64,000 bases of DNA from Runella aurantiaca (GCF_003339505.1 NZ_QPIW01000032.1:16726-80725), one strand, 5' to 3'. Shown: positions 9,399 through 19,296, counted from the stretch's first letter. Numbers and translations: made by a program. The notes: generated by a model from the sequence alone, not told the origin.

Positions 9399-11426
9399 TT
9401 AATAACTCAAAATCGTAAATTCAGTACGGCGGTTTTTCTGGTGTTCATCTTCGGTTTTCGCCTCCTTGATAATCAACCGCGATTCACCGTAACCTTTGGC
9501 AATCAATCGTTCTTTTTCAATTCCTTTCGTCGCGATATAATCCACCGCCGATTGTGCCCGATTTTGCGACAGTTTGTTGTTGTAGCTCTCCGAAGCGCGC
9601 GCATCGGTATGCGAACTCAGCTCAATACTTACGGTAGGGTTATCTTTCAGGATTTGAACCAATTTGTCCAGTTCAACGGCGGCATCTGAGCGGATATTGA
9701 ATTTATCCAAGTCGTAGTAAATATTTTCAAGTACAAAGGTCTTGTTCACCGCCAAACGGTCCATTTTCAGCGCTACATAAAACGTGGTATCCATCGTCAG
9801 CTTCTTACGAAAAATTTGCGGAATGGATTTTCCCGCCATCGTAAATGGCTCTCGTTTGGTGATATATCCCCGCTTTTCAATCAACAAAGAATAATCTTTT
9901 CCTTCTTCCAACGGAAACGTACCAAATACACCACCACCAGTTGAAACGCCCTGTCCCACCAAGCTATCGGCGCTGATTTCAAATACTTTTACAATGACCG
10001 AATCGAGCAACGCCGCTGGTGTTTCGTTGGAAGCAACCGTTCCTGCCAAGTAGTAATTGACAATTTTAGGCGGCTCGGGCTTGCCAACCGTCCGACGACG
10101 AGGGTCATCCAGAGGTAGTTTTTCAAGCTCGGCGATTTGGGTAGAATCTAACCCTACGCTTTCATCTTCAAAGGTATAAATATCGTCATCTCCCTTTCCT
10201 CCTTCTCGGTTGGAAGAGAAGAAACCGTATTTCATGTCTTCGTCGGCGTATACCAATCCAAAATCGTCAAAGCGGGAATTGATAGGAGCGCCGAGGTTTT
10301 CGATGGTAATTACCCCTTGCGAACGCGTTGCCACAAATAAATCCAGTTTGCCTAAGCCCGGGTGACCATCAGACGCGAAATACAGTTTCGCATCGGGCCC
10401 TACGTACGGAAACATCTCATCGCCAGGTGTGTTAATATCTTTGCCCATATTGACGGGCTTACTGAAACGCCCCGAGGCATCCATGTTGGCCCGATAAATA
10501 TCAATTCCGCCCACTCCACCCAGACGATTCGAACAAAAATAAAGCGTCCGACCATCACGCGAAAAGGCTGGGCTACCATCCCACGCCGCAGAATCGCTCA
10601 CGGGAATCAGGCGCGGCTCGGTCCATTTATTACTCGCAAAGCGGCTAAGGTACAAATCCACATCGGCGGTTCCTTTCTTTTTGCCCGTATTTCCGCGCGC
10701 AAATACAACCGTTTTTCCGTCTTTGGTAAACGTAACGTTGGCCTCATTGACTCCCTCCAAAAACAAGGCTGGACTGAACACCTCTGGCTCACCGCCCGTT
10801 TCGTCATAGTTTTCCGCCAATTTTACTTTATAAATTCCCGTCATCGGCATCCCGTTGTTTTTGTACAGGGTTGCTTTGCGGGTGGCAGCAAAAATCAGGT
10901 CTTCATCTTTCACAAAAGGCGAAAATTCTGCGCCAGCGGTATTAAGTTTGCCCAAATTTTTGACCAGATAAAAGGTCTTTTTCTGCTGAATAATATCAAT
11001 CGCTTTGAGGGTATACAATTCACGGTTTGCTTTTTCGGTAGCTACTTTATTGGTAGGATTGCTCGCAATGTATTTTTCGAGTTGAGCGGCGGCTTCGGCG
11101 TATTTGCCTGCGGCTTTGAGCGCAAAGGCATAATTAAAGGGGGCTTCTGGATTGGTTACCCCGTTTTCTAAGGCTTTTTGATAATACGGAACCGCCAACT
11201 CGAACCGATTCGACATACGAAACGATTCGGCAATGAGATAGTTGGCACGACCAAGTTCGTAACCAGCGGTAACTGCCGCCTGTAAATCCTTAATTGCCAG
11301 GCTGTATTCACCGTTGTCAAACTTGCGAACTCCCTGTTTAAAAATAGATTGTGTAGAATTACACGCGGTCAAAATGGCCATTAAACCCACAAAGGCCAAG
11401 CCGGATATGAATGTATGCTTTTGCAT
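9399..11426 (-). CDS. PorE-like OmpA-family lipoprotein with TPR, PD40 propeller and regulatory-like domain
   Basis: 675-residue outer-membrane lipoprotein with a lipobox LTAC (Cys22). The N-terminal third (about 30-150) is made of TPR-like helices. Residues about 165-430 hold PD40/WD40-like propeller blades, with repeats such as SPAFSRDGRTLYFCSNR and a later FFSSNREGG. Residues about 460-550 form a carboxypeptidase-regulatory-like sandwich. The C-terminus (about 565-675) is an OmpA-like peptidoglycan-binding domain containing TDARASESYNNKLSQNRA. This order matches PorE of the type IX secretion system, which anchors the machine to peptidoglycan. Many Bacteroidota paralogues share the layout without a proven secretion role, and no other type IX gene is in the window, so the functional call is tentative while the architecture is firm. 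Confidence 0.8.
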   Translation of the reverse strand: MQKHTFISGLAFVGLMAILTACNSTQSIFKQGVRKFDNGEYSLAIKDLQAAVTAGYELGRANYLIAESFRMSNRFELAVPYYQKALENGVTNPEAPFNYAFALKAAGKYAEAAAQLEKYIASNPTNKVATEKANRELYTLKAIDIIQQKKTFYLVKNLGKLNTAGAEFSPFVKDEDLIFAATRKATLYKNNGMPMTGIYKVKLAENYDETGGEPEVFSPALFLEGVNEANVTFTKDGKTVVFARGNTGKKKGTADVDLYLSRFASNKWTEPRLIPVSDSAAWDGSPAFSRDGRTLYFCSNRLGGVGGIDIYRANMDASGRFSKPVNMGKDINTPGDEMFPYVGPDAKLYFASDGHPGLGKLDLFVATRSQGVITIENLGAPINSRFDDFGLVYADEDMKYGFFSSNREGGKGDDDIYTFEDESVGLDSTQIAELEKLPLDDPRRRTVGKPEPPKIVNYYLAGTVASNETPAALLDSVIVKVFEISADSLVGQGVSTGGGVFGTFPLEEGKDYSLLIEKRGYITKREPFTMAGKSIPQIFRKKLTMDTTFYVALKMDRLAVNKTFVLENIYYDLDKFNIRSDAAVELDKLVQILKDNPTVSIELSSHTDARASESYNNKLSQNRAQSAVDYIATKGIEKERLIAKGYGESRLIIKEAKTEDEHQKNRRTEFTILSY

Positions 11427-11519
11427 AATAAGTCGGGTGCGATGCGTAAGCGGCTAAGTTAGCAAAATGATTAATTTCTGCTAAACTTTAACGCGAAATA
11501 GTGCTCAAATGTTGCATAA

Positions 11520-11555
11520 AAAAACCTGACGGAGTCGAAATTCCGTCAGGTTTTT
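11520..11555 (-). terminator. Intrinsic terminator of the phosphate-transporter gene
   Basis: Perfect 14-bp inverted repeat (AAAAACCTGACGGA) with an 8-base loop. The stem ends in a T-run on either strand. It lies after the end of the minus-strand PiT gene and before the PorE-like gene, which must therefore have its own promoter. Confidence 0.9.
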
Positions 11556-11583
11556 AAAAGATATTTCCGTCAGTATTTTTGAG

Positions 11584-13002
11584 TTATAAAATCCAGCGGA
11601 AAAATACGTAGAGTGTAAACGACAGAAAAATAGAAACGGGCAACGTCAAAACCCACGCAAGCAAAATATTTCGAACCGTTTTGGCTTGCAGGTTTTTGAT
11701 TCCTTTGCTGGCCACCATCGTGCCCGCAATCCCCGACGAGAGCATATGTGTAGTGCTCACGGGAAGTCCCAACCCAGAAGCCAAGCCTATCGTACTGGCC
11801 GCTACTAGCTCTGCCGATGCGCCCTGCGCATAGGTAAGGTGCGACTTACCGATTTTTTCACCCACGGTCACTACGATACGTTTCCAACCCACCATCGTAC
11901 CCAAGCCCAACGAAAGCGAAATCATCAAAACAACCCAGAAAGGTGCGTAATCGGTATACCGCCGCAGGCCTTTTTTGTCATCGGTATTTTCTTTGATGGA
12001 CGCTTTATCCTGCTCACTAAGGTTGGCCGAAGCACTTTCAGTCAATTTTTTCAAATTACTGTTAATCACCAATATATCGCGGCGCGCATTCAGGCGCTCG
12101 TCCTGCCGTATTTTCCCTTCTGTGGTGTGTACCACTAAGGTATTCAGGTCACTGCTGCTACTTCTGATTTTTGAGAGTTGTTTTTTTTCTTCGATTCCCA
12201 GCAATGTGGTATCAATCTTCGCCAACGTCTGTTCGATGGTCACCAAATTTTGCTTCAGTGACTTAGGGTCTACTTCATTGTTAAGCGCAAAATACGTAGG
12301 TACAATACCAATCAAAATTAGCATAACCAGCCCCACTCCTTTCTGACCGTCGTTGTTACCATGGAAAAAACTTACCCCTGTACAAGTTACAATCAGCACA
12401 ATCCGAATCCACAACGGCGGCTTTTGGTTTTTCTTAGGTTCACTAAATACTTGTTCGCGGGCTTCTTTGCTCAAGGCACGCCGCAATACAAACATGAGGA
12501 TAACGGCCAAACTAAACCCAACCAGCGGCGACAACAGCAGCGACCCAAAGATTTCGGTGGCCTTGCCCCAGTTTACGCCCGCACCTTCGGTGGCTTCGGG
12601 CATCACCGAAAACGCCAAACCTACCCCTAAGATAGAACCAATCAACGTGTGAGAACTTGAAGAGGGCAATCCGAAATACCAAGTTCCGAAATTCCAGATG
12701 ATGGCGCTCAATAGCAACGCAAGCACCATAGCGATGCTGTGATAGACATTTTGGTCAATGAGCAACTCAACGGGCAAAAGGTTCACAATTCCCATTGCCA
12801 CGGCAATCCCTCCCAAAATAACACCTAAAAAATTACAGAAACCCGACCAGATAACGGCGGTAGTGGGTTTAAGGGAATTGGTGTAAATAACGGTAGCAAC
12901 AGCGTTGGCGGTATCGTGAAAACCATTGACAAATTCAAAAGCACAGGCGCATAAAATGCAAATACAGAGAAGAATAAAAATGTCTGTTTCTAAGCCAAAC
13001 AT
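11584..13002 (-). CDS. Inorganic phosphate transporter, PiT family
   Basis: 472-residue integral membrane protein. Both halves carry the PiT signature: GFHDTANAVATVIYT near the N-terminus and a later ASTIGLASGLGLPVSTTHML near the C-terminus. The internal SSSSHTLIGSILG motif is also typical. Between the two membrane bundles is a charged loop (about residues 240-345) with Lys/Glu-rich coiled-coil character, as in the longer bacterial PiT proteins. It should co-transport phosphate (or metal phosphate) with a cation at the inner membrane. It is a single-gene unit with a clear terminator behind it. No PhoU-like partner gene sits beside it, although many Bacteroidota place one next to pit. Confidence 0.93.
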   Translation of the reverse strand: MFGLETDIFILLCICILCACAFEFVNGFHDTANAVATVIYTNSLKPTTAVIWSGFCNFLGVILGGIAVAMGIVNLLPVELLIDQNVYHSIAMVLALLLSAIIWNFGTWYFGLPSSSSHTLIGSILGVGLAFSVMPEATEGAGVNWGKATEIFGSLLLSPLVGFSLAVILMFVLRRALSKEAREQVFSEPKKNQKPPLWIRIVLIVTCTGVSFFHGNNDGQKGVGLVMLILIGIVPTYFALNNEVDPKSLKQNLVTIEQTLAKIDTTLLGIEEKKQLSKIRSSSSDLNTLVVHTTEGKIRQDERLNARRDILVINSNLKKLTESASANLSEQDKASIKENTDDKKGLRRYTDYAPFWVVLMISLSLGLGTMVGWKRIVVTVGEKIGKSHLTYAQGASAELVAASTIGLASGLGLPVSTTHMLSSGIAGTMVASKGIKNLQAKTVRNILLAWVLTLPVSIFLSFTLYVFFRWIL

Positions 13003-13116
13003 GGGGAGTTCGTAGTTTATCGTTTATAGTTTACTTTTTACCTTTTTTTTGATACTTAAAGGCTTACACCTATGTAAACTATCTACTTATGTGTTTATTA
13101 AGCTAGGTTTTGAGGG

Positions 13117-13124
13117 CAAAGGTA
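13117..13124 (-). promoter_or_regulatory. Possible -7 element for the phosphate transporter
   Basis: The minus strand reads TACCTTTG, an exact match to TAnnTTTG, about 115 bases before the PiT start. No clear TTG lies 19-21 bases further upstream, so the call is weak. A 9-bp inverted repeat (ATAGTTTAC, 13026-13034 and 13074-13082) lies in the leader between this element and the gene. Confidence 0.35.
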
Positions 13125-13183
13125 AAGTAAACTTTTGAGGCGTATGTTAAGAAATTGTTAACACCATCTTTCAAAAACAAAGG

Positions 13184-15643
13184 TTATCTTAAGTTTAAAG
13201 GCGATGAATCTGGTCGGTCGGCCCGTCTTAACTTCTTACGCCAATCCAATTGATATTTCAACTTAATTTCCCCTTTTTCGTCCAAAGCCCTAATGACCAA
13301 ATTATTTCCATTTAAGTTATGCATTATGGTATCATTTGTACTCCGTTTCAGGTTACTTAGGGGTACTTGCACCAACAAATCCGTTTTATCTCTGAAACTA
13401 TAAGTTCCTCCCACAAAAAAGGTAAGCACGCTGGATTCGATTTTCATTTGCTCCATGTTTATCTCTTGTCCCTGAAGAATAAACTGGTTTTTAATGTTCT
13501 CAAACCGCACGTTTTCAAAATCTCTTTTTCTGAAAAAGATTCGTTGAATCCGTTGAATCGGCTCAAAATGATTCAATTCCCCATTGGAAAGCTCAAATGA
13601 AAGGCGCCCTTTCATGCTCGCTGGCACAAACTTAAATGAAGTCGTCAGTTGGCTGCTGTAAGTGAAATCCGTGCTGATTTTTCCGCTGAGATTACGGTCC
13701 GAAATGGTGGTCTGCCCAAAATTTTCAAACGCATAAAAAACCTTTTGGACGTCGGCATGATTTACATTTCCCCGCGCATATAGACGGTGAACTGGACGGT
13801 CAAAATCCTCAATTCCTCCAGTGACGTAAAAATCACCGCCAAAGGCGTTCATTTTTACGTTTTCACATTTTACTGATTTCTCACTGAAATAGATGTGCCC
13901 TTTTACATTTGTAGCTTCAAACTTACGATAATGCACTTTTTTAGCCATCACCACCGCCTTCAATTCAAGCTGTGACGCGATTTTGGCAATCAATTTGGTA
14001 AAAAGCTTATTGTTTTTTCTAGAAATCGTTTTGTTATAGTCCCGAATCCAATCCAATCCCAAATCTGGCGTAAACAGAGCTATGTATCCATTGACTTTAT
14101 CGGACGAATTGAACGCATAAGGCAACAGCCCCGTCACTTTGCCACTTATCCGAATTTTGTTTCGTCGGTGATTAAAATGCAGGTAGGACAAATCAACCGT
14201 TTTTTCATTGAATCGGATAGAACTGTACATGCGGGTAAAATTCATTCGTTGAGGAAAATACGTAAAAGCGGCATTTTCGAGTTTGGCAGTCCCGTCCAAC
14301 TTCCCGTTCAATTCATTGGTTTTTTCGTTAAAAATAGGATTCATTTTGCCCGTATAACAATAACTGATAAGCGCTTTTCCTGCATTTAATCTAAAGTAAT
14401 TTTCGTCAAACAATGAATTTAATTGGGGCAAATCTGCTTGGAAGTTGCCTTCCATGGACAGAAAGGGTGTCTCAAAATTAGTGACCGTGAAAAATGTATT
14501 CAATGGGATATTTCCATACAATTGGCCCGTTACATGCTTAGCAATCAGGCGGGAATTTTGGTCACTTGCCGGCAGCGCAGGATTGGCCTGATTGGTAAAA
14601 TGGGCCGTTGCCACTACGTTTAATATAGCTCCAATGGGGCTTTCATAATTAAATGTTTTGGTCTGAAAATCAATTGACACCGTTGGATTTTCCCGTTGAA
14701 ACAACGGCGCATCCAACTGGACGGTAGCAGTTACGACGGGCAGAATATTAAACCGGCTGATTGTATCGGCTAGCCGTTTGGGGAGAATCGCCAATGCCCG
14801 CGTCGCGTGAATCGTGTCGGTCTTAATTTCAAGGCGAGCGTGGCCTTGAGGTGCAAAATCAAAGCTACCTTTCAATTCAAAAGTATCGTCATAGACTTTG
14901 ACCTTGGAAGGAAAAATGCGCAAAAAGGACGTTTGAGAGCTAAACGTCATGTTCATATCCAGTTCGGTGGGTTTATGATTCAGAAACGCCCCCCGCTTTT
15001 TATTGAACGTCATTTCATCAAAATAGACTTTCCCTTTCAACTCCAGCTCCCAAAGCGTATCCCGTCGGTTGACGAAATTGGTCAAATCTTCGGCTTTTAA
15101 GGCAATGTGTTGGGCTTTGCGGATATTTTCCAAAGAAAAGGATACATTTTTGAGACACACATCCCTTAAATTTCCAATTACTTTATTGAGGGATGCAGGG
15201 TCTCTCTTTTGGCCCACTGACAAGCTATCTCGTGGACGAAAAACGCTAAGGTTACTGTACCCGTCTTTGTCGACGAGAATATTGATTTTACCTTCTTTCA
15301 GACAAACTGATTTAATTTGAAATTCTTTTTTAAACAGGCTTTTTACGTCTACCTGAATCGTAAGTTGCTGAATAAAAAGAAGCTCTGTACGATGCTTGGC
15401 ATAAGCCGTATCTTGCAAATGAACGTCAAAAAGCGAGAAGGAGAAGCCAATTCCGTTAGCAAAAGGCGTAAAGCCAAAATCACGGGCCGTCAACCGACCA
15501 TTAATATTTTGATTTGCTTTTTTTAGAATGTATTGAAAAGCGTCGTCGCGGTATTGATAGGCCCAAGTCAACATGCCTCCCACCACAACCGCTAACACGC
15601 CGAATAAGGAAAGGATGATTTGAGTTGTTTTGGAAAAAGACAT
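13184..15643 (-). CDS. AsmA-like protein (inner-membrane anchored, periplasmic)
   Basis: 819 residues with one N-terminal membrane helix (about residues 8-29) followed by a long beta-rich region, ending with an AsmA C-terminal-like part (FTYSSQLTTSFKF, ANDGELNHFEP-like SNGELNHFEP, then QGQEINMEQMKIESSVLTFFVGGTYSF). Proteins of this group act in the envelope and are related to bridge-like lipid transfer proteins; the specific cargo here cannot be read from sequence. It is a stand-alone gene. Upstream, divergently placed, is the aldo/keto reductase gene. Family assignment is good, function is general. Confidence 0.72.
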   Translation of the reverse strand: MSFSKTTQIILSLFGVLAVVVGGMLTWAYQYRDDAFQYILKKANQNINGRLTARDFGFTPFANGIGFSFSLFDVHLQDTAYAKHRTELLFIQQLTIQVDVKSLFKKEFQIKSVCLKEGKINILVDKDGYSNLSVFRPRDSLSVGQKRDPASLNKVIGNLRDVCLKNVSFSLENIRKAQHIALKAEDLTNFVNRRDTLWELELKGKVYFDEMTFNKKRGAFLNHKPTELDMNMTFSSQTSFLRIFPSKVKVYDDTFELKGSFDFAPQGHARLEIKTDTIHATRALAILPKRLADTISRFNILPVVTATVQLDAPLFQRENPTVSIDFQTKTFNYESPIGAILNVVATAHFTNQANPALPASDQNSRLIAKHVTGQLYGNIPLNTFFTVTNFETPFLSMEGNFQADLPQLNSLFDENYFRLNAGKALISYCYTGKMNPIFNEKTNELNGKLDGTAKLENAAFTYFPQRMNFTRMYSSIRFNEKTVDLSYLHFNHRRNKIRISGKVTGLLPYAFNSSDKVNGYIALFTPDLGLDWIRDYNKTISRKNNKLFTKLIAKIASQLELKAVVMAKKVHYRKFEATNVKGHIYFSEKSVKCENVKMNAFGGDFYVTGGIEDFDRPVHRLYARGNVNHADVQKVFYAFENFGQTTISDRNLSGKISTDFTYSSQLTTSFKFVPASMKGRLSFELSNGELNHFEPIQRIQRIFFRKRDFENVRFENIKNQFILQGQEINMEQMKIESSVLTFFVGGTYSFRDKTDLLVQVPLSNLKRSTNDTIMHNLNGNNLVIRALDEKGEIKLKYQLDWRKKLRRADRPDSSPLNLR

Positions 15644-15748
15644 ACTTGAAACCGAAAAATTGCAAACAGTAAAACGTAAATAAAAAGGTATTGAGAAAGA
15701 GTACTTTGCAAACTAAAAATGGTCACTCTACACAAAAGTCATTTTTAC

Positions 15749-15782
15749 ATAAAAGTAATACTACAACATACATTACTTTTAT
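15749..15782. promoter_or_regulatory. Operator-like inverted repeat upstream of the aldo/keto reductase
   Basis: Two perfect 11-base half-sites (ATAAAAGTAAT and its complement) separated by 12 bases, ending 25 bases before the reductase ATG and about 105 bases from the divergent AsmA start. Size and position suit a dimeric repressor site; as an RNA hairpin it would be weak because it is nearly all A/T. Confidence 0.45.
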
Positions 15783-15807
15783 CATATAAAAATATCATAC
15801 CAACACG

Positions 15808-16779
15808 ATGCAATATAGAAGATTTGGAAGAACAGATTGGCAGGTAAGCGAAATCGGCTACGGAATGTGGGGGCTGGCAGGATGGACTGGCTCCGAAGAA
15901 AATGAGTACAATGCGGCACTGAATCGCTCCGTCGAACTAGGCTGTAATTTCTTTGACACCGCCTGGGGATACGGTGCCGGGCAAAGCGAACGAACCCTCG
16001 GCGAACTAGTAAAACGTCATCCAGACCAACGTCTGTACCTAGCTACCAAAATCCCGCCTAAAAACTTTAAATGGCCATCCAAAGCTGAATATCCATTAGA
16101 AGAATGCTTTCCGGCGTCACATATTATTGAGTACACCGAAAAAAGCCTTCGGAATCTCGGCGTTGAAACCATTGATTTACAGCAGTTTCACGTATGGGAA
16201 GACCATTGGGCTCAGCACGAAGAATGGCAAAAAGCGATTGAGCAGCTCACCCGCGACGGAAAAGTACTGCACTGGGGTATCAGCGTAAATCGTTGGGAAC
16301 CCGATAACGTACTGAACACTCTCAAAACAGGGCTTATTTCGTCGGTGCAAGTCATTTATAATATTTTTGACCAAGCGCCCGAAGACAATCTGTTCCCATT
16401 ATGCCGCGAGTTGGACGTGGCTGTGATTGCCCGTGTACCATTTGATGAAGGTACGCTCACTGGAACGATGACCAAAGAAACCACGTTCCCGTCGAACGAT
16501 TGGCGGGCTACGTATTTTGTGCCCGAAAACCTCAATTCCAGCGTCGACCACGCCGATGCACTACGGCCACTGATTCCGTCGGGTATGACCATGCCAGAAA
16601 TGGCACTGCGGTTTATTTTAAGTAATCCCGATGTGGCAACCACCATTCCAGGAATGCGCAAACTCCGTAACGTAGAAGCCAACATGGCCTCTTCTGACGG
16701 AACGGGATTAGAGGCAGAATTGCTCGAAATACTCAAAGGCCACCGCTGGGACCGCGAGCCAACTAGCTGGAGTCAATAG
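15808..16779 (+). CDS. Aldo/keto reductase
   Basis: 323-residue NAD(P)H-dependent oxidoreductase with the expected TIM-barrel motifs. The catalytic tetrad is visible: D50 and Y55 in FFDTAWGYG, K81 in LATKIPP and H118 in QFHVW. A C-terminal IPGMRKLRNVEAN segment is the nucleotide-binding signature of the YajO/L-glyceraldehyde-reductase branch. Substrate unknown. The gene stands alone, with an operator-like inverted repeat directly upstream and a bidirectional terminator after it, so regulated expression as a single gene is likely. Confidence 0.9.
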   Translation: MQYRRFGRTDWQVSEIGYGMWGLAGWTGSEENEYNAALNRSVELGCNFFDTAWGYGAGQSERTLGELVKRHPDQRLYLATKIPPKNFKWPSKAEYPLEECFPASHIIEYTEKSLRNLGVETIDLQQFHVWEDHWAQHEEWQKAIEQLTRDGKVLHWGISVNRWEPDNVLNTLKTGLISSVQVIYNIFDQAPEDNLFPLCRELDVAVIARVPFDEGTLTGTMTKETTFPSNDWRATYFVPENLNSSVDHADALRPLIPSGMTMPEMALRFILSNPDVATTIPGMRKLRNVEANMASSDGTGLEAELLEILKGHRWDREPTSWSQ

Positions 16780-16788
16780 GAGCAGAAA

Positions 16789-16825
16789 AAAATGCTGAAG
16801 GCAGGAACAACGCCTTCGGCATTTT
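16789..16825. terminator. Bidirectional terminator between convergent genes
   Basis: 14-bp stem (AAAATGCTGAAGGC pairing with GCCTTCGGCATTTT, one G-T wobble) and a 9-base loop, flanked by A and T runs on both sides. It separates the aldo/keto reductase (+) from the DUF2254 gene (-). Confidence 0.85.
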
Positions 16826-16829
16826 ATTT

Positions 16830-18236
16830 TCAAAACCGCGCTTCTTCCCGACTCGAATCCAAATCTTTCAGATAGCACTTATATACCGCCACTTTCTTTT
16901 GAATCCTTTCTTCTTTGGCATTCAGTTCTTCGATTCGTTTAATTACGGCCTCATAAAATTCCGTCAAATGATCCCGAAGACTGTTTCGGTGTTCGCACCT
17001 AGCAAATGAACCCGCATACTTTGTTGACGAATCTGGAGTTATGGTATGAAGGTACTGCAATTCCAAATCATCCACTTGATGGGCTATTACCAAAAGCCTG
17101 TCAGAGGTAGGCATAAAGGGCACCAAATTGGTGATGGTCTTCACAATGTGCCTCACAACGATGTAGTCCTCTCTTCCCCAAAAATAAATTTGATCAAAGG
17201 CCAAATCCACGAGTTGTTCGAAATTAAACTCCCGAATAAAAATATTTTTTGCGGCCAACAGTTTTGCTTCTTTGGAAACAATTTCGCTCAACGCCGCTTT
17301 TTCGATGATTGTTCCTAGATAATCAAGGCAGTTTAGGGCAGTAGTTGGGTCATTGACGGCGGGCGAGATGGCTTTAATGGCTATATCGACCAATTGCCTG
17401 ATTCCGAAGGGGATATCCTGTTTATAACTGCGAAATTTATCCACCACAAAACAAGCCGATATGTCTTTTTCTAAGGCCTTAAAAAGGTTTTTTCTCTCGG
17501 AAGGACACTTTATTTCGGCTAAAATCCCCCCCTGAATCACAAAACTGCCAATGTGCGGACGCACATCCATTCTGACATGACGGTCATCGGGAAAAATTTG
17601 GGCTAACTTTTGATACCGCAAAGAATCCAAGTATCCGCTGATAGGTGACCTAATCCGAATCACCGTTTCTGTTTCAGGCAGAGGCGGCAGGGCGTCGTAC
17701 AATTCGTCGATTTCCCGAACGGTTCGAAGGGCAATGTTATGCGTAATACTGGACGCGTTGATGTTGCCAATAATGTGATGAATGAATAACGGAAACACCA
17801 TTATAATCAGGTAAAAGCTACCCACAATCCCGAATTTGGGATAAATCAGGGCCGCATCTGACCACCCAAAATATTGTAAACCCATCAGGTACGCTACGCA
17901 CGCCAGAAATGACCACAGAAAAAAACGGCTAAATTGATCATATTCAAAAAAAGACCGTATGATACGCGGTGAAAATTGCACCGAAGCCAATTGCAACGCC
18001 ACAAATACAAACGAAAAAGTAGTCACCACAATCGTGGTTAAAATACCTGCCAGAGCCGTCAGAAAACCGTCCAAAAGCACTCCTGCCTCCCCTGGTTGCC
18101 ACGCGTGGAGGCCAAGCGTCAAAAAAGCGGTAATCAAATAAGAAGTCAAAACCAACCACAGCCAATTTGACTTGATTCGTTCATGAAATTGATAAATGCG
18201 GCGAAAAAACATACGAGTAAGAAAAAACAACTCCAA
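16830..18236 (-). CDS. DUF2254 membrane protein
   Basis: 468 residues with about four membrane helices in the first 155 residues, then a soluble C-terminal domain. The segment TTFSFVFVALQLASVQFSPR after the second helix is the hallmark of the DUF2254 family, and AISPAVNDPTTALNCLDYL in the soluble part is also strongly conserved in it. Function is unknown. The end of the protein is charged and helical. It follows the EamA transporter gene by 63 bases on the same strand, so the two may share a transcript, but nothing in their sequences links them functionally. Confidence 0.85.
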   Translation of the reverse strand: MELFFLTRMFFRRIYQFHERIKSNWLWLVLTSYLITAFLTLGLHAWQPGEAGVLLDGFLTALAGILTTIVVTTFSFVFVALQLASVQFSPRIIRSFFEYDQFSRFFLWSFLACVAYLMGLQYFGWSDAALIYPKFGIVGSFYLIIMVFPLFIHHIIGNINASSITHNIALRTVREIDELYDALPPLPETETVIRIRSPISGYLDSLRYQKLAQIFPDDRHVRMDVRPHIGSFVIQGGILAEIKCPSERKNLFKALEKDISACFVVDKFRSYKQDIPFGIRQLVDIAIKAISPAVNDPTTALNCLDYLGTIIEKAALSEIVSKEAKLLAAKNIFIREFNFEQLVDLAFDQIYFWGREDYIVVRHIVKTITNLVPFMPTSDRLLVIAHQVDDLELQYLHTITPDSSTKYAGSFARCEHRNSLRDHLTEFYEAVIKRIEELNAKEERIQKKVAVYKCYLKDLDSSREEARF

Positions 18237-18299
18237 TATTGAAGCGTACGAAAAAATGAACGCGGGTCAAAATTAGGCGATTATCAGCATTTTCCTAGT

Positions 18300-19199
18300 T
18301 TACTTTTTGCCTTTCCAACTTATCAGAAATACCCCCACAAGCACCAGCAATGTTCCGAAAATCTGGAGTGGGGTAATAAGTTCGTCTAAAATGGTGGTAG
18401 CCAGAAAAATCGTAAAAATCGGGCCAATACTGGCAATAATAGACGCATTTCCTGCTCCTACCCGCTTGATTCCCTCCGCCAACGCAAACGTAGGCAGTAC
18501 CGTAACCACAATGGCCATCGTGATTCCAATCCAATAGACCTGCGGCGGATAGTGCCAAATTTCGAGACCGTTGACGGCATAACAATGTAAAATGGTAGGA
18601 ATAGTGGCGGCAATCATTGCGTAGCTCGTAAATTTTTGCGAGCCTACTTTTGGAATGATTTTATCGCCTCCTACCAAATAAAACGCATAAACCAACCCGC
18701 TCAACGTAACCCAAAAAGCACCTAAAATGAGGTTTTTTTGCTGCCCAGGCTCAATGTTTTGCAGAAATGCTAACAAAATCCCAAAGTAGGTTAAGCCCAA
18801 GGCCGCCATTTGCAGTTTGGTTACACGTTTTTTTCTAAAAATGGCGTTAATAACCAATACAAACGTAGGATACGTAAACAACAGGATTCGTTCTAGGCCC
18901 GCACTGATGTAATTAAACGCCAAAAAATTAAAGTAGCTTGAAAAATAATACCCTGTAATTCCCAAACCTGCCACCCACAACCAATCTTTTAGGGTAAACC
19001 GAACATTGGTTTCCTGTACGGTAAGACGAAAGGCAAAAAACGCATAAATAGGGAACGAAAGCCCCATCCTGAGTGTCAAAAGTGAAATAGTATCTATCTC
19101 ATAACGATACGCCAATTTGATAAATATTCCTTTGAGTGCAAAGCAAAAAGCCGCTACAAAAACCATTGCGGCCCCCAACCAATAGTATGTTTTAGACAT
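18300..19199 (-). CDS. EamA/DMT-family transporter
   Basis: 299 residues with ten predicted membrane helices in two EamA repeats (about 8-140 and 155-295). The second repeat ends with the usual GTLLVLVGVFLI helix and a short basic tail (WKGKK). Drug/metabolite transporters of this type move small metabolites across the inner membrane; the substrate cannot be predicted. It is divergent from the thiolase gene (97 bases between the chosen starts), so the two probably share a promoter region. Confidence 0.85.
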   Translation of the reverse strand: MSKTYYWLGAAMVFVAAFCFALKGIFIKLAYRYEIDTISLLTLRMGLSFPIYAFFAFRLTVQETNVRFTLKDWLWVAGLGITGYYFSSYFNFLAFNYISAGLERILLFTYPTFVLVINAIFRKKRVTKLQMAALGLTYFGILLAFLQNIEPGQQKNLILGAFWVTLSGLVYAFYLVGGDKIIPKVGSQKFTSYAMIAATIPTILHCYAVNGLEIWHYPPQVYWIGITMAIVVTVLPTFALAEGIKRVGAGNASIIASIGPIFTIFLATTILDELITPLQIFGTLLVLVGVFLISWKGKK

Positions 19200-19296
19200 A
19201 TTGACTAAACTGAAAAACCTTTACCTTTGGTTCTTGCTTATCAAAAAAATCAGGCATGAATACTCATTCCAAAATCACTTCAACTCATCAACGCTA

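Noticed and set aside
10362..11171. A 269-residue open frame on the plus strand opposite the PorE-like gene.
   Set aside because: It has no family motifs, is rich in Arg, Phe and Ile in a pattern typical of antisense frames, and lies wholly inside a well-supported gene.
19201..19296. Longer N-terminus for the thiolase.
   Set aside because: The added 32 residues do not match thiolases, whose conserved start is MxxVYIVSAVRTP-like, beginning at 19297.
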